This document shows positions 20,916 to 34,200 of a stretch of 64,000 nucleotides of DNA, piece by piece (the first letter of the stretch is position 1; each line of letters starts with the position of its first letter). The DNA is taken from contig JASWHV010000010.1 of assembly GCA_030760725.1 (NCBI GenBank), forward strand, positions 37,329,760 to 37,393,759, in the 5' to 3' direction. Source of the DNA: Neostapfia colusana (Eukaryota > Streptophyta > Magnoliopsida > Poales > Poaceae). The position numbers and the translations under genes were made by a program. The notes under the pieces are model-generated. The model made no database searches and was not told the DNA's origin. It saw only the letters and a list, made by a program, of their open reading frames with translations.

Positions 20916-23900
20916 CTAGGAAAACAAATCCGGAAACTGTGCCTTAAGCTCGTCTTCTCGCTCCCATGTGGCTTCTGCTTCCGAGTGATGCTTCCACTGC
21001 ACCTTGCACATTCGGATTCTTTTATTTCTTGTGAGGCGTTCCATTGTCTCCAAAATCTTGACCGGTTGCTCGGCATAAGAAAGATCCTCTCGTACGTCAG
21101 CCTCATTCATGGGTAACATCTCTTTGGGCGTCCTTAGACATTTCTTGAGCTGTGACACATGGAATACATCGTGCACATCCGATAGGCGAGACGGTAGTTC
21201 TAGTTGATATGCCACTTCGCCTTTCCTCTCCAGAATCTGAAAGGGTTCGATGTATCGAGGTGATAACTTCCCTTTCACCTTGAACCGACGAAGTCCTCGG
21301 ATAGAGGACACCTTGAGATAAACATAGTCCCCCACGTTCAAAACGAGCTCTCTTCTCCGTACATCGGCATAGCTCTTTTGTCGGGTCTGTGCTATCCTCA
21401 AGTTCTTATCCCAACTCCTATTGTTCTTGAGCGCAGACGCTCTCAGCATATCCTCAAGGATCTGATTGGTTCTTTCCGTCTGCCCGTCAGTCTGGGGTGA
21501 TAGGCAGAACTAAAATATAGATGAGTTCCCATGGTTTCATGTAACTTCTGCCAGAACCTTGAGGTGAACTGTGTCCCTCGATCCGACACTATCTTCTTTG
21601 GCACTCCATGGAAACACACGATCCTTGACATGTACAATTCCTCCAATTTGGATCCGTTGTAGTTTTCTTTCACGGGGATGAAATGATCTACCTTGGTTAG
21701 CCTGTCGATGATGACCCATATTGAATCATATCCCGATTGGGTCCTGGGTAGTCCCACTATGAAGTCCATACCTATTTCTTCCCATTTCCATTCAGGCACT
21801 TTGAGTGGTTGCAATAGTCCCGCGGGTTGTTGATGTTCTGCTTTCACCAACTGACATGTGTCACATAGGGCAACATGTTCCGCAACATCTCACTTCATGC
21901 CATACCACCAATATCTGCTCTTGAGGTCCTGATACACCTTCGTACTCCCAGGATGAATGGAATAGTCGGAATCATGAGCCTCCTTCAAAATCAATTCACA
22001 GATCTCCTTCACCTCAGGCACACAGATTCTTTTCCCATGCCACACCGTACCTTGTTCATCCTCTCTGAACTTAGGGGCTTTATTTTCTTTGATGAGTTCT
22101 CTAATCTCTTGTATCTTCTCGTCATTCTTCTGACCGTTGCGTATGTCTTGCTCTAATGTAGAGTCCACTTCCATTGCGATGGCCTCACCACTATTCACCA
22201 GACATAGATTGAGTTTTGCAATCTCTTCCTTCAATTTTGTAGGCATGTCCTTCGAACTGAACATGTGGGCCTGCACTTTCCGGCTTAAAGCATCAGCTAC
22301 GACGTTCGCTTTCCCAGGATGATAGTTGATGCCCACATCAATGTCGTTGATTAGCTCTAACCATCTCCTTTGTCTGAGGTTGAGATCTGGCTGTGTGAAA
22401 ATATACTTTAAGCTCTTATGATCCGTATATATCTCTGTCCTCTTCCCCATCAAGTAATGCCACCAAATCTGCAATGCGTGTACCACTGCGGCTAGCTCTA
22501 GGTCATGTGTAGGATAGTTCTTCTCGTGTTTTCGAAGCTGCCGGGACGCATACACCACGACATGCCCCTCTTGCTTGAGAACACATCCCAACCCGTGTCC
22601 AGATGCATCGCAGTACACCAAAAAATTCTTCTGCATATCTGGCATAACTAGCACTGGGGCTGTTGTCAATCTTTTCTTCAGTTCTTGAAAACTCGTCTCA
22701 CACTCCGGTGTCCATGTGAATGTGATTCCCTTCTCTAACAATTTGGTGAGGGGTCTCGAAATCTTGGAGAAACCCTCAATGAACTGTTGATAATACCCAG
22801 CCAATCCTAAGAAGCTTGGGATTTCCCCGACATTTTCAGGGGTCTTCCACTTCTGCACATCCTCGATTTTGGTGGGATCTACGGAGATTCCTCCCTCTGA
22901 GATTATATGTCCTATGAAGGGAACTCTCTTCAGCCAAAACTCACACTTGCTCAACTTGGCATATAGTTGGTGTTCTCTCAGTTTTTGCAACACCAACCTT
23001 AAATGTCCCTCATGTTCTTCTTCATCTTTGGAGAAGACGAGAATGTCATCAATGAAAACCACCACAAATTTGTCCAGATATTCCATTAATACCTGGTTCA
23101 TGAGATACATGAAATATGTCGGGGCATTAGTTAGCCCGAACGTCATGACGGTGTATTCATACAGCCCGTACCGAGATATGAAAGCTGTCTTTGGAATGTC
23201 GGTTTGCCTTATCTTCAGTTGGTGGTATCCTGACCTGAGATCAATTTTTGAGAATACACATGCTCCCCTCAACTGATCAAATAAGTCTTCAATGCGGGGT
23301 AATGGGTACTTGTTCTTGATGGTTACTTCGTTCAACGCACGGTAGTCCACGCATAACCTTTGGGTTCCGTACTTCTTGGGCACAAATATCACTGGAGCTC
23401 CCCATGGTGAGGAACTAGGATGAATGTACCCCTTCTCTGTCAATTCTCTTAAATTGTCCTTGAGTTCATCCAGCTGTTTGGAGTCCATCCGATAAGGCCT
23501 CTTGTATATTGGAGCTGTTCCAGGCACTAGCTCAATCGCGAATTCCACTTCACAATCGGGAGGCATACCTGGCAACTCCTCCGGAAAAACATCTGGATAT
23601 TCCTTGATAATCCTTATCTCTCCCACTTCCACCTCAACTTTATTGAGTTTAATGTCCCTCCTAGGCTCTTGCACGGCTATGAACTTCACTTTTGTGCCAC
23701 TAGTGTGAGTTAGTTCCACCGTTCTGGTCGAACAGTGGATGATACCTTTATGTTTGGTCAATCAATCCATACCCAAAATAATATCTATCCCTTGGGAGTC
23801 TATCACTATGAGGTTTGCAGTAAATACTACCCCATTAATGTCTAGATTCACCATGGGACACACTTGTCTTGTCCTTATTTCTCCCCCGGGAGAGTTCACT

Positions 23901-25198
23901 GCTAGCATATGGTTCATTTGTGTTGTTGCTAGATCATGCTTCTTAACAAACCCTTGAGCAATGAACGAGTGGGTAGCAACAGAATCGAACAACAGGGTTG
24001 CAATGTGTAAATTGGCAGGAAACTTACCAATTACCACGTCAGGTGCCTCTTGCGCTTCCTCCATGGTCACGTGGTTCACCCGTCCTCGCATCACATTCTG
24101 CTGTTGTGGCTGCATGGGCTTCTTCTTTGGGCACTTATGGGCGTAGTGCCCCACTTCACCACAGTTGAAGCATTGCACCCCAACCTTAGGTGCCTGGCCT
24201 TTGTTATCTTGGGGTTTGTTTGGTGGTCCTTGTCCTGCTGGTCGAGGTTGATATGTGGGGCGAGGCTGCTGTACAAACTGACGTTGCGGCTGTGCTGGTG
24301 CTGACGGAGGCCTGAAATTCGGGTTGTACCCTCTTGGTGCTGAGTAGGGTACCACAGCACGGCTCGTCTGCCATGCGGGTTGCTGCATCAGACGTGGACG
24401 TGTGTTGCTACCTGAGGCTTGGTGTGACCATCCCGCCTTCCTCTTGTTTTCATTCTCCAAGGCCTTTAGCTTCCTCTCCATGACAAATGCTCTGTCTACC
24501 ATCTTTTGGAAGCTTTCATACTCGTTGGAGGACATTGCACATTGCATTTCCATAGTAAGTCCTTCCACAAAACAGTCCTGTTTTTGCTCATCAGTTTCGA
24601 TGTCCCGTGGTGCATAACGGGATAGTTGGGTGGACTTAGCGAGGTATTCCCTCACAGTCATGTTTCCTTGCTGCAGTCCCAAGAACTCCTTCCTCTTGTT
24701 TTTGAGTTCACCCCTTGGTATGTAATGGTTGCGGAAACTGCGCTTGAACTCTTCCCAAGTGATGTTCTCGGGGTCATGATGGGCTGCCAAGTAAGCGGTC
24801 CACCAATCAGTAGCAGGTCCATGCAATTGGTGAGAGGCAAACAGCACCCTCTCATACCCTTGGCATTGTATGATCCTCATCTTGCTCTTAATGGCCTTTA
24901 GCCAGTCAACTGCCTCCAGAGGTTCAGCAGCATTTGCAAACTTTGGAGGTTGAGTCCCCAGAAACTCACTCAACCTTGGTTGGCGTGGTGCAGCTTGTGG
25001 GGGTGGAGCTTGGTGCAAGTTGGCCACCACTTGAGTTAGGCTCTGCATGAGCTGATTCTGATTTTCAAGTATTTGGTGGATAGGATCAGCTCCTTCACGG
25101 CGACCACCCCTGTCTTGTCCTCCAGAAAGATGAGGGTTGTCTGCCTCATCGTTGTTGTTGGTGGGGTTGGCACCACGACCCTTTCCTCTTCCAGCCAT
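20916..25198 (-). pseudogene. A gag-pol polyprotein with stops, frameshift and deletion
   Basis: Gag begins at 25198 (MAGRGKGRG), with zinc knuckle CFNCGEVGHYAHKC near 24160 and protease near 23985; there LLFDSVATHS has Val in place of the usual Gly of DSGA. A TGG-to-TGA change at 23762 splits protease from RT. RT carries FVVVFIDDILVFS near 23060. RNase H has its usual acidic positions (YCDASG, YTDHKS, VVADALSR). A CGA-to-TGA change near 21887 interrupts the integrase zinc finger. Integrase (MDFIVGLP, SDRGTQF) shifts frame near 21500. About 62 codons of the integrase C-terminal region are missing at about 21406. The chromodomain (CKVQWKHH, ATWERED) ends at 20916. Intact copies of this family run to roughly 1490 residues; this one cannot make active protein. 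Confidence 0.92.
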
Positions 25199-25527
25199 CT
25201 ATCATGATCAACCAAATGTTAACTTAAAGCATTACGTATTAACTTCCCAAATTGCTTGATTAAACTTAAACTTTTGAGGCCTTAATATATTAAACGTTTT
25301 TTGAGGGTTTCACGTATATTTTTGGGAGTCACGTCTCACGCAAAAATAAATGCACTCTTAATTCATAGGGGTTCACACATCAAAACAAAGCAACCTAAAA
25401 ACGAGGTTGTGGATAAATGCCCATGGCTTCCACAACTCACGTCACACACCAAACATTAACACACAAATAACTAAGGTATTGACTCGACTACTCGATAACC
25501 TGCTGAAATAAGGGAAAGGACTGCATA
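25199..25527 (-). other. Spacer between accessory ORF and gag of A
   Basis: About 330 bp with no ORF conserved between copies. The equivalent spacers in B (35677-35980) and H (52628-52931) are colinear with it, suggesting an intron, an internal ribosome entry or simple leader sequence; I cannot tell which. Confidence 0.5.
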
Positions 25528-26298
25528 TCACTTCGCTGGCTCCTCGGGGTCTTCCTCATTATTGCAGCTGCCCTCTGATTCCGCTTTAGGTGGGGAAGCT
25601 GCTGGTGGAGAAGTGCGTCGACGCCTGCTCGCCCGGCGGTCTGGGGAGTCAGGAGTCCACGTGTCATTCACGGTGACACACAGTTCATTCCCATCTCCTT
25701 TTTCTCTCGCCCTCAAGCTGGCACAAAGCAACGCCTCAGTCTCCTTCAGGGTGCCATGAACATCCTGAAGCTCCTGCTGGCACTCCTGCAGTCGAGTGCT
25801 GAGCATAGCAGCATCCTCCAAGCACAGGTCCATGTGCTCATGGGAAGTCCCCTACTGCACTGGCGGGTACTTGTACTCCGCGGTGCCACTCTCACGCTGG
25901 AGGACATACATGTACTCAGTCCTGTCCAGGTGGCGACGGTTGATGTAACTCTGGCAGGTGATGGCCTCCCAGGTGACATCCTTCTCAGCATCGGCCTGAG
26001 TCAATCGACAAGCTGGAGAGCGATGGATCTTGAGCAGCTGATTTTCATGGATAATCTCCATCTCTGAGCTCCATTCTTCCCGCTTCTCACGGATGGTCCT
26101 GGTGGAGCTGTATTGTATGATCAGCTTGCTCACATTGCCGGCGGCGTGGAGCATACGCCGAAGATGGCGCAACAAGCCTCCTACTGCCAACCCGTAGGAG
26201 TGGTACGTCACCGGACGGTTCTCCTCTATCAAGGCAAGGGCAACTACCGGAACTCTCCCTCCGGTAGACTTGCGGGCGGTGCGGATCATGCGAACCAT
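25528..26298 (-). pseudogene. Accessory ORF upstream of gag in A, one internal stop
   Basis: It starts at ATG 26298 (MVRMIRTARKST) and is colinear with the intact copy in B. An in-frame TAG near 25852, where B has CAA, cuts it after 148 residues, and the same frame continues to 25528. Visible features are a basic N-terminus, a YSSTRTIREKREEWSSE block, a coiled-coil-like segment rich in Leu, Glu and Gln (about residues 160-195) and a Pro/Arg/Ser then acidic tail (EEDPEEP). I do not recognise a catalytic motif. Its place between primer binding site and gag, kept in A, B and H, suggests an element function. Confidence 0.75.
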
Positions 26299-26493
26299 CT
26301 AAAACATAAAGCATTTAAAATTAAGTTAGACAAGAGTTAAATAAAAATTGTATTTTGAATAAAAGTTGGGGCAAGATGAATAAAGTGACCCCATTAAATA
26401 ACACTTTCAACCAACACCTTTGTAAAATAGTTTTATAAGAAAATAGGGTCCTTACGTCCATTTCTACCTTGGTCCACGTTCCTACGGGCAACC

Positions 26494-26507
26494 TGGCTCT
26501 GATACCA
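26494..26507 (-). other. Primer binding site of A
   Basis: The minus strand reads TGGTATCAGAGCCA four bases after the 5' LTR end, an exact match to the 3' end complement of initiator Met tRNA. Confidence 0.9.
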
Positions 26508-27722
26508 CTTCTGTCACACCCAGTTTGTCCCCAAAGAACAACCGAATGAATATCACATGTATGCCAGGATCTTTCTCTCATACATGTGATGGCAAATAGT
26601 GAAGCATCATTTATTACAAGCCAAGTGTTCGAATATGAATAAGTCTTACATAGCACGTGTCTCAATGGACGATAATATGTTCATAACATGTAAACAAAGC
26701 AGCAGCGGAATATAAATCTTGTGGGCTCCGTCATAGGCGTTGCCCGGGGGACTCCGTGAACCTAGAAACCTTCTTCTGGTCCAAAGTCTTGGTCATTGAA
26801 CACCACATCATCCCTTTGACCTGAGCAGCAATTTAAACCAACAGAAATGCAAGTTTGAGTACCGTTGGTACTCAGCAAGTGTGGGAAAGTTATGTCATGC
26901 ATGGCTAGAGCAATGAGAGGTTGGACTCATGGTTAAGCACTACGCAATTAATACCTATCACCTTAGCTTATTAAGCACCTACATTACTACACAGGTGAAA
27001 TCGTCCCAATCCCTCAACCCATCATCAATATCAAGTAAACATAGTCTCATTTTCAATGTTAAGCTTCCCACTTAACATCCTCAACTTCCCAATTCATCAT
27101 CCTCTAATCATCGATTAAGTCGAAGCCGCTCTTGACCGTGAGCACGGCTGTCATAACAATTTTGACTCTGCAGAGTTTGCACCACTGTACCCACATGTAG
27201 TGATTTCATCCCCCGTTGCCGGGTGCACTAAAAGAACCTCCATTATGCCAGTGGCTGCGAACCACCATTATGCCGGGTGCCAGGAGATCACTACGAGGCC
27301 TTTACAAAGGGATTCCCAATGAGCGTGGGCCCACTGAGGTTTCACCCCTAACAGCATACAAGAGGCTCCAACCCCGCTGCAGTGGCCCCCTCTTGAGCCT
27401 TGCGGTTCATATGGTAGTCCAGCTGACACCTATTCCCCGCACCATCCAAAACACCCATACTACGCCAGGGATACACCTAATTAATTGGCCAAGCTGCCCC
27501 ATCTCAGCATGTGGTTGGCACGGTAAAGCCAGGTTACATGCTCCATGAACCGGTCCTTAGGATCTAGGCAAGTACTAAACACAAACCCGAGTCTCGTGCA
27601 CCCAGCACCAACCAAATCATCCAACTTGCCTCGATCCCTACCTCTACATAACTCATAATATCTCAATCAATAGTAAGGAAAATAAGTTGATGATCTCATA
27701 TCCAATTATCCCATTCTAAGCA

Positions 27723-30700
27723 TGTCACACCCGGTTTTTCCGAAGAAACAACCAAGTGAATATCACATGTATGCCAGGATCATTTTCTCATACATGTGAT
27801 GACAAATAGTGAAGCATCATTTATTACAAGCCAGGTGTCGAATATAAATAATTCTTACATTCGCAAATGTCTCAATGGACAATAATAAGTTCATCCCAAG
27901 TAAATAAAATAGCAGCGGAATATTATTCTTGAGGGCTCCGTCACAGGCGTTGCCCGGGGTCTCCATGAACCTAGAAACCTTCTTCGGGTCCAAAGTCTTG
28001 GTCATTATACACCACCTCATTATCTTGACCTGAGCAGCAATATAAACCAACAAATATGCAAGGTTGAGTACCAATGGTACTCAGCAAGTGTGGGAAAATT
28101 ACATCATGCATGGCTAGATCAAGGAGAGGTTGAACTCATGGTTAAAGCACCACCGCAATTAATACCTATCACCTTAGCTTATTAAGCACCTACATTTCTA
28201 CACAGGTGAAATGGTCCCAATCTCCCATCCCATCATCATAATCAAATAACCATAACATCATTTCCAATGTTAAGCTTCCCGCTTAACATCCACAACTTCC
28301 AAAACCATCACTCCTCTAATCATGAATAAGTCCAAGCCGCTCTTGACCGTGAGCACGGCTGTCATGACAGTTTTGACTCTGCAGAGTTTGTACCACTGTA
28401 CCCACATGTAGTGATTTCATCCCCCGTTGCCGGGTGGACTAAAAGAACCTCCATTATGTCAGTGGCTACGAACCACATTCACACTTCCCAGGTGTGTAGC
28501 CAGGAGATCACTACGAATCCTTTACAAAGGGATTCCCGACGAGCGTGGGCCCACTGAGGTTTCACCCCTAACAGCATACAAGAGGCTCCAACCCCGCTGC
28601 AGTGGCCCGCTCTTGAGCCTTGCGGTTCATATGGTAGTCCAGCTGACACCTATTCCCCGCACCATCCAACACACCCATACTACGCCGGGGATATACCTAA
28701 TTAATTGGCCAAGCTGCCCCATCTCAGCATGTGGTTGGCACGGTAAAGCCAGGTTACATGCTCCATGAACCGGTCCTTAAGATCCAGGCAAGTACTAAAC
28801 ACAAACCCAAGTCTCGTGCACCCAGCACACAACCAAAACATCCAACTTGCCTTGATCCCTACCTCTACATAACTCACAATATCTCATTCAAGGGTATGGT
28901 AAAGTAAACTGATGATCTCATATCCCAAATATCCCATTCTAAGCATGGCTAAGCATATGCATAATAATAATAAATGACATGATAAAATAAATCCCAACCC
29001 AAGCTACAAGGAAACAAGGTAATGCAATTCTAGGGAAACTTCCTAGCATGGGTTTCATATTTCAATTGACAATGCAAATAATTCTATCTACACATCCTAG
29101 TATAGGATCAAAGTGGTCAAGGACACTTGCCTCCTTCCTGCTGCTCTTGGAATGGGTAGTCCTGATCTTGGAAAGGAATAACTTGCTCTTGAGCAGGTTC
29201 TACATCATACCATCACACATAGCAAAAGAAAAACAACAATCCATAAGACATAGTTCACACTTCCACTTCATACAAACCACACATTCACATTCATGAAAGT
29301 AATTTACCATTATATGTGTTGTGGTTACTCTATGTGTGTTGATTTGTGGCTTGCATGCACTTTTAATCATGTGTATATGATTCCTACTTTTATGTTCACA
29401 TTTATACTTACCTACTATATATATATGAGTTTCCAATTTAAATAAATTCCTTACATTCAACTACTACACCTTTTTACTACCAAGTATGTATGAAAGGTAT
29501 TTTTCTTCTCCCTATGTGCCTTCAGAATTTCTACCAACCCCAAACTGAATTCTTTGGATTTTAGAAACTCCATTTATCATTTACTAGTTGCTATATTTTA
29601 AGATTTATTTTCCTATGCATAAATGTGTACTTTATTATGAAAATAGTAATACACATCATCTAAACAGAATAGGTTCTGGTCCTAAATAATTTAATAACAT
29701 ATTTTGACCTTTGCCTCAGATGTAAACTATTTCACAATTATTTTCCCTATTTTCTAAAACTATTCATTACTTAAAAATGTATCCCTAAATGTGAATAATA
29801 AATTAAACAGATTCAATTCAGCCCAAAATATGTTCTTATCTCACTCCAAAGTTTTGTAAATACTGACAAAGTTTTTAATTTAATTATGACAATATGTTTG
29901 TCCCACTTTTTAATTTTTAAACACTAGCCACATATTCAATTTCATAATTTAAATACTAAACAGGGCTAAAAAGGTAAACTCACCCCATTACAGGGTCTAT
30001 AATATTATTTTCAGAATTTCTAGGGGTCTAGCTACACTTATCAGAGGTGTTTTTCCTAATTTTTATTAAGTCCAGGGGCTAAAACTGATTTTTAAATGAA
30101 TTTACATGATTTTCTGAAGTTCCAGGGGCTAGATCAGAAGTTTCCGGGGCTAGCTCTTATTTCCCGAGAACCCCAGGGGGTAGCACGTAAGATTTCCAGT
30201 CTTTATAACGCGGGGCTGCCGTGGACCGTCCGATTTTAAACCGACGGCCGAGATTATAACATCGAACCGGTACGCGGGGATTTAAACCCTACCGTGCGAT
30301 TTAAAATAAACGGCGCACAAGCAGCCACGTCGCTCTGATCGAGCGCGGGCGGCGCTGCCGGCGGCACACGGCGGCGGGAAGCGGCGATCTCGCCGGAGAC
30401 TTTCGGATCTTCGAGAATTCATCCTAGAACTGTGATTTTATGGCATAGATCGGTAGAGGGGAGGTCGGGGATCTCACCTCGGGGGTTTTCATGAGCTCGG
30501 AGGTCCTGGAAAGTGATCGGCGACGAGGTCCGAGGCAAAACCACGGCGAAGCTCGTCGGCGCTGCGTTTACACCGCGAATCACCGAGTTTTCTGCACCTG
30601 CAAGGTTCCCCGGAGGCGGTGGATCAAGACCAGCGAGTTAGATCGGAATTTCTTTGCTTAGATCGGCCAGAATTCGCCGGAGAAGTCTCGGTTCTCACCG

Positions 30701-31161
30701 GAGTAAAAATCGGCGATCATGGGGAAAAACAGAACGAGGCTGGGGTTTTTATAGACGGGGGAGGGCGTCGGGGCGGTTTAGATCACGTCCGCGTCGCCTA
30801 CGAACAGAATTCAGCGGGGATACGCCGAAATCCCGATCGGTTTTGATTCGGGTGCGAGGGAGTCCGGCGCTGTCGCGAGGTAGACGAAGATCGGGTGGGT
30901 CCCACCGGTCAGTGTGAGGAAGCGGCGCGTGCGGCTGCGGGCTGGCGCGGGCGCTGGCTGGGCCGGCTGGTGGGTTTCGGCCCATTGGCCGGTTTTTTTC
31001 TGTTTTCTCTTTTTCTTTTTCTATTTCTTTTCTGATTTGAGTTTAATTTGAATTCCAGTTTGAATTTGAATTTTTACAAAACATGCAACTCGTCCAAAAA
31101 TTTTTAAATTCCCCTCGTAACATGATTTAGGGCTTTGAATCAAAATTTTGGGGGTGTTACA
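27723..31161 (-). repeat. 3' LTR of B (3439 bp)
   Basis: Plus-strand start TGTCACACCCGG, end GGGGGTGTTACA. A minus-strand TATAAAAA lies at 30746-30753. It is nearly identical to the right LTR except for a 390-bp deletion in the latter. The purine-rich tract just inside it (31162-31180; minus strand TTTTAGGGGGGGTAGAGC) is the polypurine tract. Confidence 0.94.
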
Positions 31162-31206
31162 GCTCTACCCCCCCTAAAAGAAATCTCGTCTTCGAGATTG
31201 GTGTTT

Positions 31207-34200
31207 CTAAGAAAACAATTCCGGAAATTGTGCCTTGAGCTCATCTTCCCGCTCCCAGGTGGCTTCCTCTTCTGAGTGATGCTTCCACTGCACCTTGCAC
31301 ATCCGGATTCTTTTATTTCTGGTGAGGCGTTCCATTGTCTCCAAAATCTTGTATGGTTGCTCGGCATAAGACAAATCCTCAGCTACGTTTACTTCATTCA
31401 TGGGTAACACCTCCTCAGGCGTCCTCAGGCATTTCTTGAGTTGTGACACATGGAATACATCGTGCACATCCGATAGACGAGCCGGTAATTCTAGTTGATA
31501 CGCCACTTCGCCTTTCCTCTCCAAAACTTGAAAGGGTCCGATGTATCGAGGTGACAACTTCCCTTTCACCTTGAACCGACGAAGTCCTCTGATAGGGGAC
31601 ACCTTAAGATAGACATAGTCTCCCACGTTGAAAACGAGCTCTCTTCTTCGTACATCGGCATAGCTCTTTTGGCGTGTCTGTGCTATCCTCAAGTTATTGC
31701 GAATTTCCCTCACCTTCGCCTCGGCTTCTTGTAGTACTTCTGGACCAAACACTTTACTTTCCCCTGTTTGGTTCCAAAATAGGGGAGTTCTACACTTCCT
31801 CCCGTACAAAGCTTCAAACGGTGACATCTTCATACTAGCTTGATAGCTGTTGTTATAGGAAAACTCCGCATACGGTAAGTTCTTGTCCCAACTCTTATTG
31901 TTTTTGAGTGCACATGCCCTCAGCATATCTTCAAGAATCTGATTGGTTCTCTCCGTCTGCCCGTCAGTTTGGGGATGATAGGCAGAACTAAAGTTCAGAT
32001 GGGTTCCCATGGTTTCGTGCAACTTCTGCCAGAACATTGAGGTGAACTGTGTCCCTCGATCCGACACAATCTTCTTTGGCACTCCATGGTAACACACGAT
32101 CCTTGACATGTACAACTCTGCCAATTTGGATCCGATGTAGCTTTCTTTCACGGGGATGAAATGAGCTACCTTGGTTAGCCTGTCAATGATGACCCATATC
32201 GTATCATATCCTGATTGGGTCCTAGGCAATCCCACGATGAAATCCATGCTGATTTCTTCCCATTTCCATTCAGGCACTTTGAGTGGTTGCAATAATCCCG
32301 CGGGTCGTTGATGTTCTGCTTTCACCAACTGACATGTGTCACATAGGGCAACATGTTCCACGACATCTCGCTTCATGCCATACCACCAATACCTGCTCTT
32401 GAGGTCCTGGTACATCTTCGTACTCCCAGGATGAATGGAATAGTCGGAATCATGAGCCTCCTTCAAAATCAATTCACGGATCTCCTTTACTTCTGGCACA
32501 CAGATTCTTTTCCCGTGCCACACCGTTCCTTGTTCATCCTCTCTAAAACCAGGAGCTTTATTTTCCTTGATGAGTTGTCTGATCTCTTGTATCTTCTCGT
32601 CATTCTTTTGACCTTCGCGGATGTCTTGCTCTAGTGTGGAGTCCACTTCCATGGCGATGGCTTCACCACTATTCACAAGGCATAGATTGAGCCTTATAAC
32701 CTCATCCTTCAATTCTGCAGGCATGTCCTTCAAGCTCAACTTATTGACCTGCACTTTCCGACTCAAAGCATCGGCCACGACGTTTGCTTTCCCAGGATGA
32801 TAATTGATACCTACATCAAAGTCATTGATTAGCTCGAACCATCTCCTTTGTCTGAGGTTGAGATCTGGCTGTGTGAATATGTACTTCAAACTATTATGAG
32901 CCGTATATATCCCGGTCCTCTTCCCCATTAAATAGTGCCGCCAAATTTTCAACGCGTGTACCACTGCGGCTAGTTCTAGGTCATGTGTAGAATAGTTCTT
33001 CTCGTGCTTCCGGAGCTGTCGGGATGCATAAGCCACGACGTGCCCTTCTTGCATGAGAACGCATCCCAACCCGTTTCCAGAGGCATCGCAGTACACTGTG
33101 AAATTCTTCTGCATATCTGGCATAACCAACACTGGGGCTGTTGTCAATCTCTCCTTTAACTCCCGAAAACTCGTCTCGCACTGTGGCGTCCAGGTGAATG
33201 TGATTCCCTTCTCCAACAGTTTGGTGAGAGGTCTCGAGATCTTGGAGAATCCCTCAATAAACCGTCGATAGTATCCAGCCAATCCCAAAAAGCTTCGAAC
33301 TTCCCTGACATTTTCAGGGGTCTTCCACTTCTGTATATCCTCGATTTTGGCAGGATCCACGGAGATTCCTCCCTCCGAGATTATATGTCCTAAGAAGGGA
33401 ACTCTCTTCAGCCAAAACTCACACTTGCTTAACTTGGCATATAGTTGATGTTCTCTTAGCCTCTGCAACACCAATCTTAGATGTTTCTCATGTTCTTCTT
33501 CATCTTTGGAGAAGACGAGAATGTCATCTATGAAAACCACCACAAATTTGTCCAGATATTCCATGAATACCTTGTTCATGAGATACATGAAGTATGCCGG
33601 GGCATTAGTTAGACCGAAAGGCATGACGGTGTATTCATACAGCCCGTACCGAGATACGAAAGCTGTCTTGGGAATATCAGATTGCCTTATCTTGAGTTGG
33701 TGGTATCCCGACCTGAGATCAATTTTCGAGAACACACAAGCTCCCCTCAACTGATCAAACAAGTCTTCAATGTGGGGTAATGGGTACTTGTTCTTGATGG
33801 TTACCTCATTCAAGGCACGGTAATCCACGCATAACCTTTGGGTTCCGTCCTTCTTGGGCACAAATATCACCGGAGCTCCCCATGGTGAGGAACTAGGGTG
33901 AATATACCCCTTTTCCGTCAGTTCTCTCAAATGATCCTTGAGTTCTTCCAGCTGCTTGGAGTCCATCCGATAAGGTCTCTTGTATATCGGGGCTGTTCCA
34001 GGCACTAGCTCAATTGCAAATTCCACTTCACGATTGGGAGGCATACCTGGCAATTCTTCCGGAAAAACATCTGGATATTCCCGGATAATCCTGATCTCCT
34101 CCACTTTCACCTCAACTTGATTTAATTTAATGTCCCTCCTAGGCTCTTGTATTGTTATAAATTTTACTCTTGTGCCGCTAGGGTGAGTTAGTTCCACCGT

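Noticed and set aside
27216..27548. Plus-strand 110-codon ORF (MPGALKEPPLCQW) found in several places
   Set aside because: It recurs only because the LTR recurs (also 28427 and 37683), and runs antisense to the element.
32353..32634. Recurrent antisense ORFs over pol (also 21875, 33506 and 54854)
   Set aside because: Shadows of the conserved pol reading frame on the other strand.
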